This document shows, in pieces, positions 15,196-21,953 of a stretch of DNA of 64,000 nucleotides. Position numbers and translations under genes: made by a program. Source of the DNA: Planctomycetota bacterium (GTDB taxonomy: Bacteria; Planctomycetota; Phycisphaerae; Phycisphaerales; SM1A02); NCBI GenBank assembly GCA_003671025.1, contig QWPW01000006.1:1-64000 (forward strand). The letters are read 5' to 3'. Numbering within the stretch: position 1 is the first letter of the stretch; every line of letters starts with the position of its first letter. The notes under the pieces are model-generated. The model did not search any database and had not been told where the DNA came from. It worked only from the letters and a program-made list of their open reading frames with translations.

Positions 15196-16916
15196 CGGAA
15201 TTCGACGCGAGCACTCATGAGGCTGAAGCGGAGCTCGTGCGCGAGTTGTTCCCGTTTTGCTTCGCGCTCGACTCATCGATGCGCCTGCGCATGACCGGTG
15301 CGCGTTGGCCGAACTTCGACGCCACGGTGTGCGTGGGCGCGAGCTTCTTCGACTTGTTTGAGATTAGCCGTCCACTCAACGTGTTGACGGAAGCGCAGAT
15401 TTCGCTGTGCGGCGGCGATGTTTTTCTGCTGACGCTGCGCTCGCGTCCCAACATCAAATTGCGCGGACAGTTTGTCACCCGCGAAAAATCAGGACAGAGC
15501 GGTGGACTGCTGTTCGTCGGCGGTCCGTGGATCACGCGCATCTCTGAGCTCTCGAGTAACGGCCTCTCGCTGCATGATTTTCCGCCTCATGACCCGCGCG
15601 GCGACTTTCTGGTCTTACTCCAAGCACAAGAATCCACGCTCGCCGATCTCAAGTTGTTGGCGGCGCGTTTGCGCGCAACGGGTGTAACGTTGGAATCGCG
15701 CACGAAGGAACTCGAGCGCGAGCTCGAAGTTCGCGCGCAACTCGAAGCGCAACTGCGACAAAGTCAGAAGATGGAGGCGATCGGTCGTCTCGCGGGCGGC
15801 GTCGCGCATGACTTCAACAACATCTTGATGGCCATTCACGGTTACGCCGCGCTCTCGCTTTCGCGCGTCTCGCCTTCGGATCCTGTGCGCAACTGGCTCG
15901 AGCAGATTCGTTCCGCCGCAGATCTCGCGGCGACACTCACGCGGCAACTGCTCACGTTCAGTCGTCAACATGTATTGCGCCCCGAAGCGCTCGACATTTC
16001 CAACGAAGTGCGTCAAGTCGAGAAACTGCTGCGACCACTCGTGGGTGCGCGCATCACCATGATCATTCACGCGCCCGATGACGCGGGATGCGCGTGGGCG
16101 GATCCATCTGCGATTCAACAAATCGTGATGAACTTGGCGCTCAACGCACGCGATGCGATGCCCAGCGGCGGCGAACTTGAGATCTCAGTTGCGGCCGTCG
16201 CGGCGGACGCGCAGGTCGCGGCGCCCAACGTGACTTCTTCGGAAAAAGGTTTTATCGAACTGCGAGTGCGCGACACCGGTGTCGGCATGGACGAAGCGAC
16301 GAAATTGCGTATTTTTGAGCCGTTTTACACCACCAAAGAAGTTGGCAAAGGCGGCGGGCTGGGACTTTCGATCGTCTACGGATTGGTCGAGCAATGCAGT
16401 GGCACCATCACCGTCGAGTCGCGAGTCGGTGAGGGCTCGATGTTTCGCGTGCTGTTGCCGCGAGTTGATCGCGAAGCGCCTCGCGCGGCGGAGCCGGTCG
16501 TCATTCCTGTTGGCGGTCGCGGCGAGCGCGTGCTGCTCGTCGAGGACGAAGCGCTGGTGCGAAGACTGCTCGAACAATTGCTGACGCGCGCGGGCTATCA
16601 GGTCACATCGCATTCCGAACCCGCACAAGCGTTGCTCGCGGTCGAGCGCGAAAGGTCGCAACCATTCGAGCTTGTGATCACAGATGTCGTGATGTCGGGA
16701 ATGAGCGGGCCGGAACTTTCGCGGTGCATCGAAAAGATCCATGGAGCAGTGCCGACAATCTTTATGTCCGGTCACACTGAGGACGAAATGTTTCGAGCGG
16801 GTGGCATGGCCGCGCACCAACGATTCATGTCCAAGCCGTTCGCGCCGAGCGAACTGCTCACGATGGCGCGCGATCTTCTTGACGCGTCCCGCGTGCCGCG
16901 CACGATCAAGCGCTGA
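15192..16916 (+). CDS. HNOBA-domain hybrid histidine kinase (H-NOX partner)
   Basis: The product is 574 residues from the GTG at 15192. Residues 15-140 resemble the HNOBA/PAS-like domain that pairs with H-NOX (FPFCFALDSSMRLRMTG, then FFDLFEISRP). A short coiled coil (145-190) leads to HisKA with phospho-acceptor His206 in GGVAHDFNNIL. The ATPase domain has the N-box NLALNARDAM, the G1-box DTGVGM and the GGGLGLSIVYGLV box. The C-terminal receiver (445-565) has Asp498 in VITDVV and Lys548 in MSKPF. It starts inside the H-NOX stop codon. No DNA-binding regulator is adjacent, so the phosphate probably goes to a partner elsewhere via the receiver. Confidence 0.93.
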   Translation: MTEFDASTHEAEAELVRELFPFCFALDSSMRLRMTGARWPNFDATVCVGASFFDLFEISRPLNVLTEAQISLCGGDVFLLTLRSRPNIKLRGQFVTREKSGQSGGLLFVGGPWITRISELSSNGLSLHDFPPHDPRGDFLVLLQAQESTLADLKLLAARLRATGVTLESRTKELERELEVRAQLEAQLRQSQKMEAIGRLAGGVAHDFNNILMAIHGYAALSLSRVSPSDPVRNWLEQIRSAADLAATLTRQLLTFSRQHVLRPEALDISNEVRQVEKLLRPLVGARITMIIHAPDDAGCAWADPSAIQQIVMNLALNARDAMPSGGELEISVAAVAADAQVAAPNVTSSEKGFIELRVRDTGVGMDEATKLRIFEPFYTTKEVGKGGGLGLSIVYGLVEQCSGTITVESRVGEGSMFRVLLPRVDREAPRAAEPVVIPVGGRGERVLLVEDEALVRRLLEQLLTRAGYQVTSHSEPAQALLAVERERSQPFELVITDVVMSGMSGPELSRCIEKIHGAVPTIFMSGHTEDEMFRAGGMAAHQRFMSKPFAPSELLTMARDLLDASRVPRTIKR

Positions 16917-16950
16917 CAAAAAAATTCGCAGAAGTATTAGTGTGGCACTT

Positions 16951-16980
16951 TTGAAAACGTGCCGCGGCGCGCTGTAAATT
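16951..16980 (+). promoter_or_regulatory. -35/-10 promoter TTGAAA-18-TAAATT
   Basis: TTGAAA (16951-16956) and TAAATT (16975-16980) are 18 nt apart. Transcription would start near 16987, giving a ~24-nt leader with GGAG 6 nt before the ATG at 17011. This is one of the few classical sigma-70-type promoters visible here. Confidence 0.55.
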
Positions 16981-17010
16981 TGCCCTCGCTCAAAGGGAAA
17001 GGAGCGAGAC

Positions 17011-19740
17011 ATGTTGCAAGGGAGAATGTGGGAAAGGTGGGGCGCGGTGCGGTGTTCGCTGCGGCGGTGTTCGTTGTCGCGATGGTGCGTGCCGTCGGTG
17101 AGCTGCGCGTTGATCGTTTCATCGTGGGCGATCGCGTCAAGTGCGAGCGCGACCGCGACGACGATCGCGCGCGCAGATTCGAGCACGAGTTCGATCAACG
17201 ACTCGAGCACGAGTTCGATCAACGCTCTCGCGCTCGAGTTCGCGCGCGTGCGCGAGTCGGCCGCGCAAGAGGCGGCGTTGGCCCTGCGATTGGCGTACTG
17301 GTCATCCATGTACTCGCCCACGCTTTGTCTCGATGCGGGCATTAGCGACGAGTTCGCGCTGCGATTGTTGCTCGAACCGATCGAGCCGAGGCCGCGCGCG
17401 TTTTGGCAGGCACTCCGACTCGGCGTTGCAGCGGAGCGATTGCAGGGCCGCGCGCACGATGACGCGACGATCCGCGATCGCCCGCGTCGCGCTTCGCTTT
17501 CGAGCGATGAGCTCGATGAAGCCGACGAGGACCTCGAGCGATCCTGCGTGCTCTTAGTGCGTGAGGCGGCGCTGCGTGCGTTGACTTCGACGCCCGCGAT
17601 GAATGCGCAACGTGATGCCGCGCGCGAGCCGAGCGACCCTGTGCGTTGTGCAACGATGGACACGAGTGGCGCTCCTGTACGGCTGCCGCCTGAAGCGATG
17701 GCGCAGGTACTCGCGGCGATGCCTTGTCCGATGTTTCATCCAGGGATCAACTCGAGCATCGCACGCGACACTCGTCGGCTCGCGCGTGACCGCACACTCA
17801 ACGCCGCGCAAACACGCGAAGCGAAAGCGCTGGTTGATGAGTTCGAGCAAACGCTGCTGCGCGCAGAGCAGTGGCGCGCGCGTTTCGAAGGAATCATGGT
17901 TGATCTCGCCGAGTGCGCCGATGGCGCGGAGGGACGTGCGTTAGTTGTGGTGACGCGACTGGCGCGTTTGGCGCAAGCGGGTTGGAGCGCGCGCGCTGAG
18001 TCGCTCGCGAGTTCGTCGCGCACGAGTTCGTCGCGCAACCGGGCCACGCAGGCCGCGAGAGCCAAGGACTCTGCGCTCGCGGCGGTTTTGGCTTCGCGCG
18101 AAGCAGGCTGTTCATGCCACGCTCTCGCCGAACTGCTCGTGCGTATGGAGCCATTCGCGATTGCCCGCGTCGATTCGTTGTTGCTCACGCCGCAAGGACA
18201 GTTGATGGTCGGTCGCAGCGTCACCTCGATCGATGATGTGCAACTCGATGCGTGGCGGACCGCATGCGGAATGCGCAAGACGCCGCGTGGATGGGAGGGC
18301 ATCGCACTACCCGTCAAGTCAAAGCCGCCGCGTAAGCGCGATGTTCCCTTCGGAACGAAACCTCGTGCGAGTGCCTCGCGGATAAGCACATCACTCGATG
18401 CGATGTTCAGTGGCGCGCAATGCACGCGGCCTGCAGTGCCGCTTCCTCCGCCGCGGCGTCTCCTGTCAACTCAATCAGTGAGGACGAACGCATCCGCGAC
18501 TCGTCGAATCAGCACGCGCGCGCCCCCGTGTCTGATCGATTCAGCGCGCGCACAGCATCTCGCGGCACGCGGCGTTACCCTCGCATCGATGTCCGCGTCA
18601 CCCAATCGCTACTTGCGACAGATGCAGCTGCCGCGATTTGGCGAGGCGGGGCAAGCGCGTTTGCGTGCCGCGCGCGTGCTGGTGGCGGGCTGCGGCGCGC
18701 TGGGCACGGTGGTCGCCGAACAACTCGTGCGCGCGGGTGTGGGAACGGTGACCATCATCGATCGCGATGTCGTGGAGCACTCGAATCTCCAGCGTCAGAC
18801 GCTGTTCACCGAGACAAACGCGCGTCGCGCAACTCCCAAGGCCGAAGCTGCGAAGTCGCGCCTGGCGTCGATCAACAGCGAGGTTGTTGTGCGCGCGTTT
18901 GTCGACGACATTCATGCGGGCAACGCGTGGCGTTACGCCAGCGAGTGTGACGTGCTGTGCGATTGTCTGGACAACTTTCAGACGCGCTATCTCCTCAACG
19001 ACTGCTCGGTGAAGTTGGGAATTCCGCTCATCTATGGCGGTGCGGTGGGGTTTCGTGGAATGGCGGCGGCGCTCCTTCCGATCACGGGTTCTGCGCGCGA
19101 CGATCGCGTGATCTCTTGGTCGCGTGAGCGTTCGACGCCGTGTCTGCGCTGTCTCGCGCCCGAGCCTCCGCTGCCTGGCGAAGTGGAAACATGCGCGAGC
19201 GCGGGTGTTCTGGGCGCAGCGACGGGCGTCATCGCCTCGTTCGAAGCGGCGATGGTTCTGCGTCTTCTTGCCGAAGGCGCGAAGCACGTGCCCGCGCGAT
19301 TGCTGCGCATTGATCTCGAAACACTCGAGTTGTCGCACGCGGAGTTGCGCCACGCGCGCGATGAGTCATGTCAATGCTGTGCGCGCGGCGAGTTTCTCTT
19401 CCTAGAAGGACTCGATGCACGCGATGGACGCGACTCTCACGCGTCTCCCGATTCGCGCGTGCTCTGTGAACGCAACGCCGTCGAACTTCGATTGGGATGC
19501 ATCCTCGACGCCGCCGCGTTGACGCGACTCGAGCAACGACTCGCGTTGCACGGCGCGTGCACGCGCGAGCAACATTCATCGATGAGCAGCCTGCGCGTCG
19601 AACTCGCTGCGCGTGAAGGTGATGCGTCGACCTGTCGGCTCCTCCTTCTCGCGAGCGCGCACGAAACTCTCGCGTTGGTCGAAGGGACTTCGGATCCCGA
19701 ACTCGCGCGAGCATTGGTCGCGCGCGTGGTCGGACTGTGA
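17011..19740 (+). CDS. Long open frame: unknown N-terminal protein continuous with ThiF/MoeB-type enzyme
   Basis: The frame is open for 909 codons. The 17011 start is well supported (GGAG 6 nt upstream and a TTGAAA/TAAATT promoter). Residues 1-45 look like a signal-type hydrophobic segment, then a duplicated SSTSSIND/SSTSSINA, then ~380 helical residues of no recognised family (WSSMYSPTLCLDAGISDEFALRLL). Residues ~440-526 are low-complexity with codons uncommon in this window (ATA, CGG, AGG). From 527 on it is an E1-like adenylyltransferase. Either this is a true fusion, or two genes whose separating stop is absent or lost to a frameshift. The internal -10 and ATG at 18576-18591 favour two translation products. 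See the separate entry at 18589. Confidence 0.6.
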   Translation: MLQGRMWERWGAVRCSLRRCSLSRWCVPSVSCALIVSSWAIASSASATATTIARADSSTSSINDSSTSSINALALEFARVRESAAQEAALALRLAYWSSMYSPTLCLDAGISDEFALRLLLEPIEPRPRAFWQALRLGVAAERLQGRAHDDATIRDRPRRASLSSDELDEADEDLERSCVLLVREAALRALTSTPAMNAQRDAAREPSDPVRCATMDTSGAPVRLPPEAMAQVLAAMPCPMFHPGINSSIARDTRRLARDRTLNAAQTREAKALVDEFEQTLLRAEQWRARFEGIMVDLAECADGAEGRALVVVTRLARLAQAGWSARAESLASSSRTSSSRNRATQAARAKDSALAAVLASREAGCSCHALAELLVRMEPFAIARVDSLLLTPQGQLMVGRSVTSIDDVQLDAWRTACGMRKTPRGWEGIALPVKSKPPRKRDVPFGTKPRASASRISTSLDAMFSGAQCTRPAVPLPPPRRLLSTQSVRTNASATRRISTRAPPCLIDSARAQHLAARGVTLASMSASPNRYLRQMQLPRFGEAGQARLRAARVLVAGCGALGTVVAEQLVRAGVGTVTIIDRDVVEHSNLQRQTLFTETNARRATPKAEAAKSRLASINSEVVVRAFVDDIHAGNAWRYASECDVLCDCLDNFQTRYLLNDCSVKLGIPLIYGGAVGFRGMAAALLPITGSARDDRVISWSRERSTPCLRCLAPEPPLPGEVETCASAGVLGAATGVIASFEAAMVLRLLAEGAKHVPARLLRIDLETLELSHAELRHARDESCQCCARGEFLFLEGLDARDGRDSHASPDSRVLCERNAVELRLGCILDAAALTRLEQRLALHGACTREQHSSMSSLRVELAAREGDASTCRLLLLASAHETLALVEGTSDPELARALVARVVGL
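17176..17223 (+). repeat. 24-nt in-frame tandem duplication
   Basis: GATTCGAGCACGAGTTCGAT plus CAAC is repeated at 17200-17223 with one change (T to C). It encodes two SSTSSIN(D/A) octets. Confidence 0.85.
18008..18037 (+). repeat. Perfect 15-nt tandem duplication
   Basis: CGAGTTCGTCGCGCA occurs twice back to back, in frame, inside the unknown N-terminal part of the long open frame. Confidence 0.85.
18576..18581 (+). promoter_or_regulatory. -10-like TACCCT before the thiF-type start
   Basis: GTTACCCT ends 7 nt before the ATG at 18589. It suggests that the adenylyltransferase is also, or only, made from its own leaderless transcript. Confidence 0.45.
18589..19740 (+). CDS. ThiF/MoeB/HesA-family sulfur-carrier adenylyltransferase (internal start)
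   Basis: The product is 383 residues from the internal ATG. Such enzymes adenylate the C-terminus of a ubiquitin-like sulfur carrier (ThiS or MoaD) for thiamine or molybdopterin synthesis. It begins NRYLRQMQLPRFGEAGQ, a classical ThiF/MoeB opening. The nucleotide-binding VAGCGALGTVVAEQL and DRDVVEHSNLQRQTLF follow, and zinc pairs CLRC and CQCC are in place, with a Cys in GEVETCASAGVLG. The last ~110 residues (from about residue 270) are an extra domain ending ALVARVVGL, not a clear rhodanese. No thiS, thiG or moa gene is nearby, so the pathway is undecided. Confidence 0.8.
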   Translation: MSASPNRYLRQMQLPRFGEAGQARLRAARVLVAGCGALGTVVAEQLVRAGVGTVTIIDRDVVEHSNLQRQTLFTETNARRATPKAEAAKSRLASINSEVVVRAFVDDIHAGNAWRYASECDVLCDCLDNFQTRYLLNDCSVKLGIPLIYGGAVGFRGMAAALLPITGSARDDRVISWSRERSTPCLRCLAPEPPLPGEVETCASAGVLGAATGVIASFEAAMVLRLLAEGAKHVPARLLRIDLETLELSHAELRHARDESCQCCARGEFLFLEGLDARDGRDSHASPDSRVLCERNAVELRLGCILDAAALTRLEQRLALHGACTREQHSSMSSLRVELAAREGDASTCRLLLLASAHETLALVEGTSDPELARALVARVVGL

Positions 19741-20209
19741 CACGCACAGTGCGCAATCTCACCGAACCGATTTGATTGATGTCGCGGTTTCACTGTGGTT
19801 TCATCGCGAGGTCCTCGCGCAGTGTTCGCACCGCGTTCACGCAACTCGCGCACGATCACCAGTGATTCGAGCCGTTGCGCAAACGCGACGGCGCGCGATT
19901 CACGCCCCCCGACAGCCGCCGTTCAATCGCAGAGTGCGCGACTCAACGACGACTGCGGATCTTTGCCGCGTGTGCCTTCCGATGAACTCCATCATCGCAC
20001 CCATCAAGCGGAGCCTTCGCTGCCTGATCATCACAACGCCCGCGCCAACGCCCGCGCCAACTCGACCAAACTCCAGTCACTCCGTTTGGCTTCACGCAAC
20101 CAGAAGTTACACTTGGATTGTGCCTCGACGCGACGTTTCCGCGCGAGCAGCGGGGGATAGAACTCGAGCGCGGCGACCGAAGTATGCGAGCCGCGAGGAA
20201 CCTTCCATT
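19741..20209. other. Intergenic region upstream of the YbjN-like gene
   Basis: There are 469 bases with no credible gene. It holds a short direct repeat (ACGCCCGCGCCA twice at about 20038-20061). The YbjN-like gene's promoter probably lies near GGATAGAACT (20156-20165). Confidence 0.45.
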
Positions 20210-20839
20210 ATGTCGATGACCTTTGCAGATCTCGTGGGACGCATCGCTGAGATTGGCTGCGATTTCCGCGCATCGCGCGAGCACTCCGAAGTCGTCGTCG
20301 CCGTTCCCACTCAGAAGTACATCGATCCCCATGACGGCGAAAAGAGTCTTTTGCTTCATGTGATGTTGCAGGAAGATGGGCGCATGGTGCGCATCTGCGT
20401 TCCCGAGGTGTACGCCATCAACGACTTCGCGCACCGCGGCGCGATGGCCGAGGCGATGCTCGCGGTGAACTGGCGCGTGCGCGTCGCGAGTTACGTGCTC
20501 GACGAATCCGACGGCGAGGTGCGCGTCGTGTGCGATGTGCCCGTTGAAGATGGAACGCTCACCGCGCCGCAGTTGTCACGCATGTTGACGCTGGTCGCGT
20601 GGACGGTGGATCAGTTCGATCCCGTGGTGCGTTGCGCGGGAACTGATGGAACCGTGGATTTCAAAGAGATCGACGCGCGTGTGCTCGAGGATTCCGCCAA
20701 CGAATCGGTGGGGGACACCGCAGGTCCGCGCCGACGCAAGAGTCGCTCCAAGCGCGAACGCCGCGAACTCGCCGACCTCATCAAAGCCGCGGGCGGAGTC
20801 GAAGGTCTTCGCAAATTGCTTGAAGATCAAGGTCTGTAA
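20210..20839 (+). CDS. YbjN-like protein (tentative)
   Basis: The product is 209 residues from the ATG at 20210, which has GAGGAA upstream; a much longer in-frame extension to 19613 is not protein-like. Residues 1-130 form an alpha/beta domain (FADLVGRIAEIGCDF, LLHVMLQEDGRMVRICVPEVY, AMLAVNWRVRVASYVLDESDGEVRV) resembling YbjN/type III chaperone-like folds by pattern only. Residues 165-209 are a basic KSRSKRERRELADL segment ending in a small GGVEGLRKLLEDQGL helix. The function is unknown; a regulatory or binding role would be an inference. Confidence 0.6.
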   Translation: MSMTFADLVGRIAEIGCDFRASREHSEVVVAVPTQKYIDPHDGEKSLLLHVMLQEDGRMVRICVPEVYAINDFAHRGAMAEAMLAVNWRVRVASYVLDESDGEVRVVCDVPVEDGTLTAPQLSRMLTLVAWTVDQFDPVVRCAGTDGTVDFKEIDARVLEDSANESVGDTAGPRRRKSRSKRERRELADLIKAAGGVEGLRKLLEDQGL

Positions 20840-20960
20840 AGTCGTGCGTGTGGCGTGGTAGATCGCCGCGATGATCAGCGCACTCGGTGCGCACCAAACA
20901 TTGCGCGCACGCGAACTCTCTCGGCGACGATGAGCCGTGCTCGCAGAAGTTGTGTGACGC

Positions 20961-21002
20961 GCACTGTTTCGCAAGCACTGTTTCGCAAACAATTTGTCGC
21001 AA
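20961..21002. repeat. 14-nt tandem repeat, three copies
   Basis: Two perfect copies of GCACTGTTTCGCAA are followed by ACAATTTGTCGCAA. Confidence 0.85.
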
Positions 21003-21158
21003 GCGCACCGCTCCACCGAAGTCGCATCACAGTTTCGTCGCAGCGCGGGTTTCACCGATGAAATCAAGGGATTTCGCACGACGCGACTCGCCGCGCGCGT
21101 GACTCGTCGAGGCGCATTTACGCGACGATTTCCCACCGCGACACGCACACGCGATGGC

Positions 21159-21164
21159 TACACT
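21159..21164 (+). promoter_or_regulatory. -10-like TACACT of the DinB-like gene
   Basis: TACACT ends 9 nt before the ATG at 21174; there is no ribosome-binding site. Confidence 0.4.
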
Positions 21165-21173
21165 CGCGCCACT

Positions 21174-21737
21174 ATGACGACTACCAACACCGCTTCACCA
21201 ACTTCATCCACCAAGCCATCGAGTGGCTCAACAGGCAACCCCATGGGCAACATCATGGCGAGCAGCCTGCGCCTTTCGATGCGCTATGCCGATGATCTCA
21301 CCAAGACGATTCCCGCCGAGCGCTTCTGCGAACAGCCGACTGCGGACACCAACCATCCTGCGTTTTGCATTGGGCATCTCGCGATTTATGCGAATAGCGT
21401 GCTCGAGATGATCGGTCGCGCGGACCTCAAGGTCGCGCTTCCATTCACGGACGAACACTTCAAGAACGGCGCACCATGCGTCGCGCAAGACGGCCGGTAC
21501 CCATCCAAGGCCGTGCTGTGCGAAGCGTTCACTGCAGGTTGGGGCAAGGTGCTCACCGCGCTTCCTACCGTGAGCGACGAGGTCTTCAGCGGCGAAAATC
21601 CCGCGGGAGGAGGCTTCAAAACGAGTTTCCCAACCATCGGCGACGCGGTGAACTTTCTCTGCGGAGGCCACCAGATGATGCATCTTGGACAAGTGAGTGG
21701 ATGGCGCCGCGCTACGGGCCTCGGCTCCGCGCACTGA
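21174..21737 (+). CDS. DinB-superfamily protein
   Basis: The product is 187 residues. After a Thr/Ser-rich N-terminal ~25 residues it has the helical-bundle pattern of the DinB/YfiT superfamily: SLRLSMRYADDLTKTIPAERF, HPAFCIGHLAIYANSVLEM and GGHQMMHLGQVSGWRRATG. Histidines at the expected helix positions (about residues 61 and 167 of the product) would form the metal site. Members are metal-dependent thiol transferases or stress proteins; the substrate is not known here. A strong terminator follows. Confidence 0.75.
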   Translation: MTTTNTASPTSSTKPSSGSTGNPMGNIMASSLRLSMRYADDLTKTIPAERFCEQPTADTNHPAFCIGHLAIYANSVLEMIGRADLKVALPFTDEHFKNGAPCVAQDGRYPSKAVLCEAFTAGWGKVLTALPTVSDEVFSGENPAGGGFKTSFPTIGDAVNFLCGGHQMMHLGQVSGWRRATGLGSAH

Positions 21738-21816
21738 AGTTCGCCTTGGCACATGACGCACCGAACTCGAGTGCGGCACGGATGCCGAGTTCAATCTCGT
21801 AAGCCAGAAATCTTCG

Positions 21817-21864
21817 GCTCCGTTCGCCCAATTGCTTTCGATTGGGTGAACGGAGCTTTTTTTT
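21817..21864 (+). terminator. Strong Rho-independent terminator
   Basis: A 16-bp stem (21817-21832 with 21841-21856, one G-U pair) closes an 8-nt loop and is followed by TTTTTTTT. Confidence 0.93.
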
Positions 21865-21953
21865 GCGACATATTCCGGTGGGTATGCTGCGACGATCGAC
21901 CTTTCGCCACGTCTGCTCATTGACATTCAATTCAAGAAGAGAAGATCAAAGTG

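Larger units (their letters stand above)
20840..21173. other. Intergenic region with a 14-nt tandem repeat
   Basis: There are 334 bases with no credible gene. GCACTGTTTCGCAA occurs at 20961-20974 and 20975-20988, with a diverged third copy at 20989-21002. The 3' end carries the promoter of the DinB-like gene. Confidence 0.5.

Noticed and set aside
16185..17663. 492-codon open frame on minus across the kinase end and the following gene
   Set aside because: It overlaps two supported plus-strand starts and shows Ser/Arg/Ala-rich shadow composition.
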